Part shown: positions 32,830 through 41,843 of the stretch, one piece after another
Layout: each line of letters starts with the position of its first letter
Numbering within the stretch: position 1 is the first letter of the stretch
From: Pararoseomonas sp. SCSIO 73927
GTDB taxonomy: Bacteria; Pseudomonadota; Alphaproteobacteria; Acetobacterales; Acetobacteraceae
DNA length: 64,000 nt
Direction of reading: 5' to 3'
Assembly (NCBI RefSeq): GCF_037040815.1
Contig: NZ_CP146233.1
Coordinates: 43,476 to 107,475, forward strand
Program-made: the position numbers and the translations under genes
The notes under the pieces: model-generated
What the model was told of the DNA's origin: nothing
The model's input: only the letters and a program-made list of their open reading frames with translations
The model's database searches: none

Positions 32830-35100
32830 ATGGACGGCACACGGAACGGCAGCCAGGGGCAGTCCGTGTCCTGGCGCGTGGAGGGCATGGACTGCGCCTC
32901 CTGCGTGGCGAAGGTGGAGAAGGCGGTCACCCGCCTTCCAGGCGTCAAGGACGTCTCGGTGAACCTCATCGCGGAGCGTCTGACGGTCCGGCTGGAGCCA
33001 GGCGCGTCCAGCGCCACCACCATCGAGCAGTCGCTGGCAGGTCTCGGCTACACGGCTCGGCCGCTCCCGACGAACGATGTCGTGGCTCCTGCTGACGGTC
33101 ACGCCCATGCCGCGGAGGAGCGTGACCATGCCGGGCATGACCAAGCGGACCACGATCACGGCGAACATGGCCACGGCGATACCTTCGGCCATTCACATGC
33201 CGACCACGAGAATCCGGCCGATGCCACGAAGCCCTGGTACGCCACGGGCAAGGCACGCCTGGTCTGGCTGCTCGGCGCCTTGGTCCTCGGCGCCTACGCC
33301 CTGTCGCTGGTTCTTCCCGCCCGGCTGACTTACCCGCTCTTCCTGGCCGCGACCCTCGTGGCCCTGGTTCCGTTCGGCCGCCGCGCCTTCGCCCTGGCCC
33401 GGGCCGGGACACCCTTCTCCATCGAGACCCTGATGGTGACCGCTGCGGCGGGCGCCGCCGTCATTGGGGCAGCCGAGGAGGCTGCCGTGGTCGTCCTGCT
33501 GTTCGCTCTGGGTGAGCTGCTGGAGAATGTGGCGGCCGGGCGGGCGCGGGCGGGCATCAAGGCCCTGGCCAACCTCATGCCTCGGACGGCGCGGCGCCTG
33601 CGGGCGGACGGCTCCACCGAGGAGGTGCCTTCCGACCAGCTCTCCGTCGGCGACCTCGTCCTGGTCCGCCCCGGCGACCGCGTGCCCTGCGATGGCACCA
33701 TTGAGGAAGGCCGGTCCGCGCTCGACGAGAGCCCCGTCACCGGGGAGAGCATCCCCGTGTCCCGCGGCCCCGGCGAGGCGGTCGTGGCGGGCTCCATCAA
33801 CGCCGACGGCGCCCTGCGGGTGCGCGTGACCCGAGCCGCTACCGACAACACCATCGCCCGCATCATCCGCATGGTGGAGGAGGCCACCGCCTCCCGTGCA
33901 CCGACGCAGCGCTTCATCGAGCGCTTCTCCACCTGGTGGACGCCGGGCGCGATGCTCGTCTCAGCATTGGTCATCCTCGTCCCGCCCTTCCTGCTGGGCT
34001 GGGACTGGTGGACCAGCGTCTACCGCGGGCTGGCCGTCCTCCTGATCGCCTGCCCCTGCGCCCTGGTCATCTCGGTGCCAGCCGCCATGGCCTCCGGCCT
34101 GTCCGCCGGTGCCCGGCGCGGCCTGCTTATCAAGGGAGGTGCCGCCCTGGAGGAGATCGGCGCGGCGAAGACCGTGGCCTTCGACAAGACCGGCACGCTG
34201 ACCGAGGGTCATCCCAAGGTGACGGACATCCTGCCCGCGCAGGGAACCTCCGAGTCCGACCTGCTGACCTTGGCGGCCGGGGTCGAGCAGGGGTCCTCGC
34301 ACCCCCTGGCCAAGGCCGTCGTGGCCGCGGCGGAAGCGCGGGGCGTCGCGACGCCGCCCGTTTCCGACCAGGCTGCTGTGCCCGGGAAGGGGGTCACCGC
34401 CACGGTCGACGGCCGCAAGGTCAGCGTCGGCAGCCCGCGCCACGCCGCGGAGGCGGGCGCCCAACTCGGCGGACTGGCCGAGGCGGTCACCCGCTTGGAG
34501 AACGAGGGCAAGACGGCCGTCGTGATCCTGGCGGACGGCACCGTCGCGGGCGTCCTGGCGCTCCGTGACGAGCCTCGGGGCGACGCGGCCGAGGGCATCG
34601 CCGCCCTTTCGCGGATCGGCATCCGCTCCGTGATGCTGACGGGCGACAACGCCCGGACCGGGGCGGCCATCGCCAAGGGGCTGGGCCTGGACGTGAAGGC
34701 CGAGCTGCTGCCGGACGACAAGCTCCGCGAGATTGGAGCCCTCCGGTCGTCCGGCTCCGTGGCCATGGTGGGTGACGGCATCAACGACGCCCCGGCGCTG
34801 GCGGCAGCCTCGGTGGGCGTCGCCATGGGCGGCGGCACTGACGTGGCCCTGGAAACAGCGGATGCAGCGGTCCTGAAGGATCGCGTGACCGGCGTCTCCG
34901 AACTCGTCAGCCTGTCGCGGTCCACCATGGCCAACGTGAAAGCGAACGTCGCCATCGCCGTCGGGCTCAAGGCGGTCTTCCTCGTGACGACTCTGATGGG
35001 CGTGACCGGGCTGTGGCCCGCCATCATCGCGGACACCGGCGCCACGGTGCTGGTGACGCTGAATGCCCTGCGCCTCCTCGCCTGGAAGCCCTCGGCATGA
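32830..35100 (+). CDS. zntA: Zn/Cd/Pb-exporting P1B-type ATPase (ZntA-like)
   Basis: The 756-residue pump begins with an HMA domain (GMDCASC, Cys22 and Cys25). A linker of about 40 residues with many HxH units follows (about 90-130). The membrane part includes the CPC motif (ACPCALV, about 407-411). The phosphorylation site DKTGT (about 452) and GDGINDAPAL near the end are intact. The sequence class is that of Zn, Cd and Pb pumps. It starts 26 bases after its MerR-type promoter. It stops 40 bases from the convergent merR-type gene. Confidence 0.93.
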   Translation: MDGTRNGSQGQSVSWRVEGMDCASCVAKVEKAVTRLPGVKDVSVNLIAERLTVRLEPGASSATTIEQSLAGLGYTARPLPTNDVVAPADGHAHAAEERDHAGHDQADHDHGEHGHGDTFGHSHADHENPADATKPWYATGKARLVWLLGALVLGAYALSLVLPARLTYPLFLAATLVALVPFGRRAFALARAGTPFSIETLMVTAAAGAAVIGAAEEAAVVVLLFALGELLENVAAGRARAGIKALANLMPRTARRLRADGSTEEVPSDQLSVGDLVLVRPGDRVPCDGTIEEGRSALDESPVTGESIPVSRGPGEAVVAGSINADGALRVRVTRAATDNTIARIIRMVEEATASRAPTQRFIERFSTWWTPGAMLVSALVILVPPFLLGWDWWTSVYRGLAVLLIACPCALVISVPAAMASGLSAGARRGLLIKGGAALEEIGAAKTVAFDKTGTLTEGHPKVTDILPAQGTSESDLLTLAAGVEQGSSHPLAKAVVAAAEARGVATPPVSDQAAVPGKGVTATVDGRKVSVGSPRHAAEAGAQLGGLAEAVTRLENEGKTAVVILADGTVAGVLALRDEPRGDAAEGIAALSRIGIRSVMLTGDNARTGAAIAKGLGLDVKAELLPDDKLREIGALRSSGSVAMVGDGINDAPALAAASVGVAMGGGTDVALETADAAVLKDRVTGVSELVSLSRSTMANVKANVAIAVGLKAVFLVTTLMGVTGLWPAIIADTGATVLVTLNALRLLAWKPSA

Positions 35101-35140
35101 GGGACATCAGCATGTCTGCAACAACGCGCATCCAACACGT

Positions 35141-35551
35141 CTACTTCGGCGGGGCAAGCGCCTCGATGATGCGGCACTCCGCCACGTTGCCGTGACGGCA
35201 CTGCCCGATGAGGGAGGCCAGTTCTCGCTGCAGCGCCTGCAGGTCGGCGATCTTCCGGTCCACCTCGTCCAGGTGCTCGCGGGCGATGACGTCCACCGCG
35301 TCGCAGGAGCGCTCGCGGTCCTCGGCCAAGTCAAGCAGGGCGCGGATCTGTTCCAGCGAGAAGCCAAGGTCCCGGGCGCGCCGAATGAAGCTCAGGCGGC
35401 CGAGGTGCGGCTCGCCGTAGGTTCGATAGTTCCCCGCGCTGCGGGCGGGCACCGGGAGCAGGCCGACCCGCTCGTACCAGCGAATGGTCTCCACCTTCGT
35501 TCCGGTCACCCTAGCAAGGGCGCCGATGTTCAGGGGCTTTTCCACAACCAT
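35141..35551 (-). CDS. MerR-family regulator, Zn/Cd/Pb type (second copy)
   Basis: The 136-residue protein starts at 35551, only 5 bases from the -35 box of the divergent operon, as is usual for merR genes. The HTH (LNIGALARVTG, TIRWYERVGLLP) is typical. Cys83, Cys118, His120 and Cys126 form a divalent-metal site of the CadR/PbrR kind. In-frame codons to 35755 lie beyond the operator and are not used. It is similar to the regulator at 18636 and probably controls the divergent HMA-ATPase operon and itself. Confidence 0.87.
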   Translation of the reverse strand: MVVEKPLNIGALARVTGTKVETIRWYERVGLLPVPARSAGNYRTYGEPHLGRLSFIRRARDLGFSLEQIRALLDLAEDRERSCDAVDVIAREHLDEVDRKIADLQALQRELASLIGQCRHGNVAECRIIEALAPPK

Positions 35552-35555
35552 TCCC

Positions 35556-35586
35556 TTGACCCTGTAGTGGCTACAGGGTCCATGTA
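35556..35586 (+). promoter_or_regulatory. MerR-type promoter between merR and the HMA/ATPase operon
   Basis: TTGACC (35556-35561) and CATGTA (35581-35586) are 19 bases apart and hold the perfect 9-bp dyad ACCCTGTAG/CTACAGGGT. It lies 59 bases upstream of the HMA gene. Confidence 0.88.
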
Positions 35587-35644
35587 GGGAGCCTTCTGTC
35601 CGCGCGCCAACCGGCGGGCACATTCCTGGAAGGGAAGGCAAACG

Positions 35645-35893
35645 ATGGCCAACAGCGAAACTACGGCGCCCGGGACGCGGGTGGACCTGCGCTACCGGGT
35701 CGACGGCATGGATTGCTCCAGCTGCGCTTTGAAGATCGAGGACGCGGTGGAGCACCTTGGCGGCACCGAGGACATCCAGGTCAACTACAAGACCGAGACC
35801 CTGGAGTTTCGGCTGGATGAGGCGACCACGCCGCGCTCGGCCGTCGAGGATATGATCCGCAAGCTCGGCTACGGCGTCGCGCCTCTGGCGTGA
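35645..35893 (+). CDS. Stand-alone HMA-domain metallochaperone
   Basis: The 82-residue protein is one HMA domain with the GMDCSSC metal site and betaalphabeta pattern. It overlaps the ATPase gene by GTGA. It is strikingly similar to the ATPase's own HMA domain, with identical runs such as PRSAVE and RKLGYGVAP. It probably arose by duplication of that domain and may pass metal to the pump or buffer it. Length and start are normal. Confidence 0.85.
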   Translation: MANSETTAPGTRVDLRYRVDGMDCSSCALKIEDAVEHLGGTEDIQVNYKTETLEFRLDEATTPRSAVEDMIRKLGYGVAPLA

Positions 35894-38106
35894 CTGGCAA
35901 GGACTGGGTGGCGGCGATGGCTGACGGCGGAACGGCTCAACTGGCCCCTGGGTCCAGGTCGGCCCTGCGATACCACGTGGAGGGCATGGACTGCCCGTCC
36001 TGCGCCTCGAAAATCGAAACGGCGGTTGGCCGCTTCGGCGGGGCCGAAGACATCCGGGTCAACTACCACAGCCAGGTTCTGGCCTTCCGGCTGGACGAGG
36101 CGGCCACGCCGCGCTCGGCCGTCGAGGAGCAGATTCGCAAGCTCGGCTACGGCGTCGCCCCCGTCGAGGCGCCGCGGGTGGTCGCGGGCGAGCCTGGCGC
36201 CGCCGCCGACCTGGCGCTTGTTCGCCCACGCCAGCCATGGTGGAAGGGGAAAAAGGCGCGGCTCGCCGCAGCGATCGGCGCCCTCATGGTGGCCGGGTTT
36301 GCCGTCTCGCTCGCTGTCCCGGCCCTGGACCACTGGGTCTACCTGCCCGCCGCCCTGCTCGGCCTTGTCTACTTCGGCCGCAAGGCAATCGCCGCGGCAC
36401 GCGCCGGGTCGCCCTTCAGCATCGAGATGCTGATGTCGATCGCGACCGTCGGCGCCATCGCCATCGGCGCGACCTCCGAGGCGGCCGTGGTGGTGTTCCT
36501 CTTCACCATTGGCGAGCTGCTCGAGAACGTCGCGGCCGGGCGTGCCCGCGCGGGCATCGAGGCGCTCGGCGCCCTGGTGCCGAGAACCGCGCTGCGCATC
36601 GAGAATGGCACGGCGCGGGAGGTGCCCGCTGCCAGCCTCAAGGTCGGCGACCTCGTCCTGATCCGCCCTGGAGACCGCGTCTCGGCCGACGGCGAGGTAG
36701 CCGAGGGCGAGTCCGAGGTGGACGAGAGCTCGGTGACCGGCGAGTCCGTCCCTGTCCCCAAGGCCGAGGGCGCCTCCGTCTTCGCGGGCAGCATCAACGC
36801 CTCCGGCGCGCTGCAGGTCCGCGTGACCCGGCCTGCCTCGGACAACACCATCGCCCGCATTATCCGCCTGGTGGAGGAGGCACAGGATGCCAAGGCGCCG
36901 ACCGCCCGCTTCATCGAGCGGTTCTCGGCCGTCTACACGCCGATCGCGGTTGCTGTGGCGGCCCTGGTCGCCGCCGCGCCGTCGCTTTTCCTTGGTGCGG
37001 ACTGGGGCACCTGGATCTACCGCGGCCTGGCGCTGCTGCTGGTCGCCTGCCCCTGCGCCCTCGTCCTCTCGACGCCTGCGGCCATCGCCTCCGGCCTCGC
37101 CGTCGGCACCCGGCGGGGTCTGCTGGTGAAGGGCGGCGGCGCCCTGGAGACCATCGGCCGGATCCGCGCCGTCGCCTTCGACAAGACCGGCACCCTGACC
37201 GAAGGGCGCCCGCGCGTGACCGACCTCCTCGCCCTCTCCGGCCCGGAGCGTACCATGCTCGGCCTCGCCGCCGCGGTGGAGAACGGCTCCAGCCACCCGC
37301 TCGGCCGCGCCATCCTGGAGCGGGCGGACGCCGATGGCATCCCACTGCGCCCCGCCAAGGATTCGCGGGCCATCCCGGGCAAGGCCGTTGAGGCGGTCGT
37401 GACCGGCAAGCGCGTGGCCGTCGGCTCGCCCTCTCATGCCGCCGGGCAGGCGCCGCTCCCGGCCGACGCGGCGCGGACGGTCGCCGAGTGGGAGAACCAA
37501 GGAAAGACGGTAGTCGTCGTCTCCGTGGACGGCACCCATACCGGCCTGATCGCGGTGCGCGACGAGCCCCGGCCGGACGCGGCCGCAGGCATCCGGGCGC
37601 TCGACGCCCTCGGCGTCGAGGCCGTCATGCTGACCGGCGACAACATCCGCACGGGTCAGGCCATCGCCGGGGCGCTCGGCCTCAAGGTGAAAGCGGGGCT
37701 GCTGCCGGAGGACAAGCTGCGGGAGATCGGCGCCCTCAAGGAAAAGGCGCCCGTGGCCATGGTCGGTGACGGCATCAACGACGCGCCCGCGCTCGCAGCT
37801 GCCTCAGTCGGCATTGCCATGGGCGGCGGGACCGACGTGGCCCTGGAGACGGCCGACGCGGCGCTGCTGAACAGCCGCGTCGTGGATGTGGCCGCCCTGG
37901 TCGGGCTGTCGCGCGCGACGCTCTCCAATATCCACCAGAACGTGGCCATCGCCCTCGGCTTGAAGGCGGTCTTCCTGGTGACGACGGTGGTCGGCATCAC
38001 CGGCCTCTGGCCCGCCGTGCTGGCCGACACCGGCGCGACGGTGCTGGTAACCCTCAACGCCCTGCGCCTGCTCGGATACCGCTTCAAGAGCGTGGCGCAT
38101 GGCTGA
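35890..38106 (+). CDS. P1B-type ATPase for divalent metals (ZntA/CadA/PbrA-like)
   Basis: The protein of 738 residues (GTG at 35890; 729 from ATG at 35917) carries one HMA domain (GMDCPSC). Membrane helices with the CPC motif (ACPCALVLS), DKTGT and GDGINDAPAL follow; all catalytic parts are present. It is related to the pump at 32830 but lacks the His-rich linker. It should export Pb, Cd or Zn. It follows the HMA protein and precedes lspA with an 8-base overlap, an order known from lead (pbr-like) loci. Confidence 0.92.
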   Translation: MTGKDWVAAMADGGTAQLAPGSRSALRYHVEGMDCPSCASKIETAVGRFGGAEDIRVNYHSQVLAFRLDEAATPRSAVEEQIRKLGYGVAPVEAPRVVAGEPGAAADLALVRPRQPWWKGKKARLAAAIGALMVAGFAVSLAVPALDHWVYLPAALLGLVYFGRKAIAAARAGSPFSIEMLMSIATVGAIAIGATSEAAVVVFLFTIGELLENVAAGRARAGIEALGALVPRTALRIENGTAREVPAASLKVGDLVLIRPGDRVSADGEVAEGESEVDESSVTGESVPVPKAEGASVFAGSINASGALQVRVTRPASDNTIARIIRLVEEAQDAKAPTARFIERFSAVYTPIAVAVAALVAAAPSLFLGADWGTWIYRGLALLLVACPCALVLSTPAAIASGLAVGTRRGLLVKGGGALETIGRIRAVAFDKTGTLTEGRPRVTDLLALSGPERTMLGLAAAVENGSSHPLGRAILERADADGIPLRPAKDSRAIPGKAVEAVVTGKRVAVGSPSHAAGQAPLPADAARTVAEWENQGKTVVVVSVDGTHTGLIAVRDEPRPDAAAGIRALDALGVEAVMLTGDNIRTGQAIAGALGLKVKAGLLPEDKLREIGALKEKAPVAMVGDGINDAPALAAASVGIAMGGGTDVALETADAALLNSRVVDVAALVGLSRATLSNIHQNVAIALGLKAVFLVTTVVGITGLWPAVLADTGATVLVTLNALRLLGYRFKSVAHG

Positions 38107-38617
38107 GGTCCTGCCTAGCGCGCGCCTCGCCTGGACCTGGGGCGCGGCGACGGCCGCGCTGGCCTTCGCGCTGGACCAAGCGACGAAGTGGTGGGTGCTG
38201 GCCCATCTCATGGATCCGCCCCGCGTCATCCCCATCACCCCGTTCTTCAACCTGGTGCTGGGATGGAACCGGGGCGTCAGCTTCGGTCTGCTGTCGGCGG
38301 ACCACCCCGCGACGCCCTGGCTCCTGTCCTCCCTCGCGCTCGCCGTCGTCGTGGGCCTCGTCGTCTGGACGACGCGCGACCGGCGGCCGGGGATGGCGGC
38401 CTCGGTCGGGTTCATCGTCGGAGGCGCCCTGGGCAACGTCGTCGACCGGCTGCGGCACGGTGCCGTGACGGACTTCCTGGACTTCCACGTGGCTGGCTAC
38501 CACTGGCCCGCCTTCAACCTCGCCGACACCGCGATCTTCGTCGGCGTCGCGCTCCTGCTCCTCGTCGGCGGGAGGCGCGACCCGGCGGGCGCGCCGACCT
38601 CCGCGGCGCGACCCTGA
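38099..38617 (+). CDS. lspA: Lipoprotein signal peptidase (LspA), first copy
   Basis: The 172-residue inner-membrane aspartyl protease has four membrane helices and the two catalytic Asp motifs: VVDRLRHGAVTDFLDF and FNLADTAI. The NRGVSFG motif is also present. LspA removes the signal peptide of lipid-modified prolipoproteins. In pbr-type lead operons an LspA homologue (PbrC) accompanies the ATPase. Here it overlaps the ATPase gene, so co-expression under metal is expected. Two more copies lie at 51705 and 56154. Confidence 0.92.
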   Translation: MAEVLPSARLAWTWGAATAALAFALDQATKWWVLAHLMDPPRVIPITPFFNLVLGWNRGVSFGLLSADHPATPWLLSSLALAVVVGLVVWTTRDRRPGMAASVGFIVGGALGNVVDRLRHGAVTDFLDFHVAGYHWPAFNLADTAIFVGVALLLLVGGRRDPAGAPTSAARP

Positions 38618-38630
38618 GGGCGGGACCGCC

Positions 38631-39368
38631 GTGAACCCGCTCCTCCAGATGTCCGGCCTCCTGACAGCCTTCCTGGCCGGGATGGTCTCGTTCCTCTCGC
38701 CCTGCGTGCTGCCGCTGGTGCCCGGCTACGTCTCCTACGTCGCCGGTCGCTCGGTCGCCGCCGAACGCGCGGCGCCCGGTCGCCTCGCCACGGTCGGCCT
38801 CGGCCTCTGCTTCGTTCTGGGCTTCGCGACCGTCTTCGTGGCGATGGGCGCGGGCGCCTCGGCGCTGAGCCAAGCCCTGCTGCGCTACCGCTACGAGGCC
38901 GGGATCGTGGGCGGCGTGGTGGTCATCCTGTTCGGCCTCATGACCGCGGGCGTCCTGCGGCTGATGCCGCTGCAACGCGACCTCCGCTTCATGCCGACCC
39001 TCAGCGGCGGCACGCCGCTCTCCGCCTATGTGCTCGGGCTGGCCTTCGCCTTTGGCTGGACGCCCTGCATCGGGCCGGTGCTCGGCGCCATCCTGGCGCT
39101 GACCGCCACCAGCGAGATCAGCCACCTCGGCATCGTGCTCCTGGCCACCTACGCAGCTGGGCTGGGCGTGCCCTTCCTGCTGGTCGCCGCCTTCGCGGAC
39201 GCCTTCCTGCGCGGCCCGTTCCGCGGGCTGCGGCGCCTCGGCCGTGTTCTTCAGATCGTAGCGGGTGGCGTCATGGTAGTGATGGGGGCGGCCATGATCA
39301 CGGGCCACCTGACCGACTTCGCCATCCTGATGCTTGAGCTCTTCCCGGGGCTCGGACGCATAGGATGA
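38631..39368 (+). CDS. ccdA: CcdA-type thiol-transfer membrane protein
   Basis: The 245-residue protein (GTG start) has six membrane helices. The conserved Cys lie in FLSPCVLPLVPGY (Cys25) and FGWTPCIGPVLG (about 142). CcdA moves reducing power from cytosolic thioredoxin to the periplasm for cytochrome c and copper-protein maturation. Here it follows lspA and overlaps the CDF gene by 4 bases (ATGA). A second copy lies at 54171 and a remnant at 49850. Confidence 0.9.
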   Translation: MNPLLQMSGLLTAFLAGMVSFLSPCVLPLVPGYVSYVAGRSVAAERAAPGRLATVGLGLCFVLGFATVFVAMGAGASALSQALLRYRYEAGIVGGVVVILFGLMTAGVLRLMPLQRDLRFMPTLSGGTPLSAYVLGLAFAFGWTPCIGPVLGAILALTATSEISHLGIVLLATYAAGLGVPFLLVAAFADAFLRGPFRGLRRLGRVLQIVAGGVMVVMGAAMITGHLTDFAILMLELFPGLGRIG

Positions 39369-40000
39369 GCGACGACGACGATCTGCCCCGGGACCTTGGC
39401 CACATCACGCCCGCCTATCGCCGGGCGCTCTGGATCGTCGTGGGCCTCAACGTCGGCTACGGCCTTGTGGAGATGGTCGGCGGCTTCGTCTCCGGCAGCC
39501 AGGCGTTGAAGGCGGACGCTCTCGACTTCCTTGGCGACGGCCTGATCAGCTTCCTCGGCCTGCTGGCCATCGGCTGGAGCCTCGCTTGGCGCGCCCGGTC
39601 AGCCCTCATCCAGGGACTGTTCCTCGCGGCGCTCGGCTTGGGCGTGCTCGCCACCACTGGCTACCGAGTGCTGGTGCTGAACCAGCCCGAGGCCGAACTG
39701 ATGGGCCTCTTCGGCACCGTCGCGCTGGTGGTCAACGTCGCCTCCGCGGCGGTGCTCATCCCGCACCGGGAGGGTGACGCCAATGTCCGGGCTGTCTGGC
39801 TATTCAGCCGCAACGACGCTATCGGGAACCTCGCCGTAGTGGTCGCGGCGGGCCTTGTCTGGTGGACCGGAACTGCTTGGCCGGATCTCGCCGTGGCCGT
39901 CGTCATCGCCGGGCTTTTCCTGCAATCGGCATGGTCGATCGTCCGTGATGCCAGGACGGATCTGCGAAAGACGAACCAGCCGCAAGGTCCTGTCGCGTGA
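39365..40000 (+). CDS. CDF-like cation transporter
   Basis: The 211-residue protein resembles a CDF membrane domain without the cytosolic C-terminal domain. Helix 2 carries ADALDFLGDGL with Asp residues. The second site reads FSRNDAIGN instead of the usual HxxxD. It is very similar to the C-terminal 200 residues of the protein at 50597. It is translationally coupled to ccdA. Metal export is likely, but the metal is uncertain. Confidence 0.82.
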   Translation: MSDDDDLPRDLGHITPAYRRALWIVVGLNVGYGLVEMVGGFVSGSQALKADALDFLGDGLISFLGLLAIGWSLAWRARSALIQGLFLAALGLGVLATTGYRVLVLNQPEAELMGLFGTVALVVNVASAAVLIPHREGDANVRAVWLFSRNDAIGNLAVVVAAGLVWWTGTAWPDLAVAVVIAGLFLQSAWSIVRDARTDLRKTNQPQGPVA

Positions 40001-40233
40001 AGGGTTGGATAGGACAGGCGGGCAGGGCAAAAGATTGCCATTCGGTAATCTATGTGCGATATGCGAGTAATTCTCAGTTAGGTTCCCTCGCCAGCATCTC
40101 GCTCTACTGTCCCCCGTCCCCGCCTCGGAGAATCGTAGCCCTGGGAGCTCCAGGGCATGACGCAGCATCCAGCGCCGCCTCGTCCGAGCAACGACCTCTT
40201 CGACCTCCCCCAAGACCAGCAGGACCTCACAGC

Positions 40234-41643
40234 ATGCGACGCTTCCGGACGCATCCCCGCGAAGCAACCCTCGGCATCCTCGCCGCTAGTTCGCTGATGC
40301 TCGCCGCGGGAGGGGTGCTGGCGCAGTCCCCGTTCACCGCAGTCGACACGGCAGCCGAGGCGCAGGTCCGCTTCGCCGCCGTGGAGCATGGCAGGCCCAT
40401 CCTGCCCGGCAGTGAGGTGGCGGTGTCTGGCCAGGGCTTCCGTCCCGGGCAGAAGGTCACGCTGCTCTACGGCACCACGACCCTGCCCGTTGGAACGTTG
40501 GAAGCCGACCGGGAGGGCAAGGTCACGGCCCGCATCACGGTTCCCGCCGATGCCGTCGTGGGCAGCCACCCCATCGTGGTGGTCGCCCAAGGGCCGTACA
40601 GCGTGACGCTTGCCTCGCTGAAAATCTCGCCCAACATCCCACTCTCTGGTGAGGGTGCCTACGAGACCCGCGAGGCCCGGGTGGCCCGCGGCCTGTACCA
40701 GTCCACCTACAGCGCTCGGAACAACGCGCTGTTCGTAACCTCGGCGGTCGGCCGCCCGCCAGTACGACAGTCCGAGCTGCTACGGCTGAACCCGGACACG
40801 CTCGAGGTGGTCGCGCGGATCACGCCGCAGGCCGCACCGGCGCGGCAGGGGGGAGGCGAGGCGGGTGTCCTCGCCGTGTACGGCGTCGGCGTCGACGACG
40901 CCAACGACACGGTGTGGGTCACCAACACCCGCCAGGACACTGTGGCGGTGTACCGCCAGTCCGACTTATCGCTGGTGAAACAATTCGCGCCCGGCACGGT
41001 GAGCCACGCGCGCGATGTGCTAATCGACCCGGAGCTGAACAAGGCTTTCGCCAGCGCCATGCTCGCGCCGGAGGTCGTCGTGTTCGACACGCGCTCTCTG
41101 GAGTTGGCCGCCCGCATCGCGATCACGTCCGGTGTCCGCGGCGCCACCTTCTCGGCGGCCAGTCTATCCTTGGATGCCGTGGCGCACCGGCTGTACGTCG
41201 TCAGCCAGACCACCAACGAGGTGGCGGTCGTCGACACCCGCACTAACGCGGTGGTGAAGGTGCTGCCCGTGCCCGGAGCGCGCAGCGCCATCGGGGTCTC
41301 GCACGACCCGCGGACCGGGCGCATCTACGTTGCCTCGCAGGGCAGTGACAACCTGGTGGTCCTGGACGGGGAGAGCGGCAAGGTGCTGGCCGACGTGCCC
41401 GTAGGCGCCGGGGCGCTGAACGTGGCCTTCGATCCCGAGCGGCGTCATGGCTACGTGTCCAGCCGCGGGGCGGGCACCATCACCGTGGTGGACGCGGACG
41501 GAAAGATCCTGGCCAACCTTGGCCCGACGCCAATGGCCAACCACGTCCTGGTGGGGCCACGCGGGACCGTGTTCTCCGTCGACAAGTCGGCTGGCATGCA
41601 GGAAGGGACCAATGACACCATCATGCGCGTCCAGCCGCGCTAA
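40234..41643 (+). CDS. YncE-like secreted beta-propeller protein
   Basis: AGGA 9 bases before the ATG at 40234 gives 469 residues with a signal peptide (about 1-34). An Ig-like beta domain (about 45-125) precedes a seven-blade-type propeller with repeated VVxxRxxxxVAxxxV and NLVVLDGESGKVLADV motifs. YncE-like proteins act in the periplasm, often under metal or iron stress, without a known enzyme activity. Upstream codons in frame to 39997 are non-coding. It is not coupled to the preceding CDF gene. Confidence 0.78.
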   Translation: MRRFRTHPREATLGILAASSLMLAAGGVLAQSPFTAVDTAAEAQVRFAAVEHGRPILPGSEVAVSGQGFRPGQKVTLLYGTTTLPVGTLEADREGKVTARITVPADAVVGSHPIVVVAQGPYSVTLASLKISPNIPLSGEGAYETREARVARGLYQSTYSARNNALFVTSAVGRPPVRQSELLRLNPDTLEVVARITPQAAPARQGGGEAGVLAVYGVGVDDANDTVWVTNTRQDTVAVYRQSDLSLVKQFAPGTVSHARDVLIDPELNKAFASAMLAPEVVVFDTRSLELAARIAITSGVRGATFSAASLSLDAVAHRLYVVSQTTNEVAVVDTRTNAVVKVLPVPGARSAIGVSHDPRTGRIYVASQGSDNLVVLDGESGKVLADVPVGAGALNVAFDPERRHGYVSSRGAGTITVVDADGKILANLGPTPMANHVLVGPRGTVFSVDKSAGMQEGTNDTIMRVQPR

Positions 41644-41750
41644 TCTGTTCGGACCGCAGCCGCCGACCCTATCCGCCCGAACGGTTTCGGGCCAACTGGA
41701 CAGACGCTCGGACATGCTGTCCCGAGGTGCACAGATGGCTTGACTTAGCT

Positions 41751-41843
41751 GTGCCCTTCGTCATCGCCGGGCTGTTCCTGCAATCGACGTGGTCAATCAT
41801 CCGCGATGCTTGGTCCGACTTGCGTGAGGCAACCGATGACTGA
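41751..41843 (+). pseudogene. 3' remnant of a third CDF-like gene
   Basis: The frame encodes VIAGLFLQSTWSIIRDAWSDL and ends TGA at 41841. It matches the C-terminal 30 residues of the CDF-like proteins at 39365 and 50597. The rest is missing. It marks a recombination or deletion junction just upstream of the truncated nadE. Confidence 0.8.
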
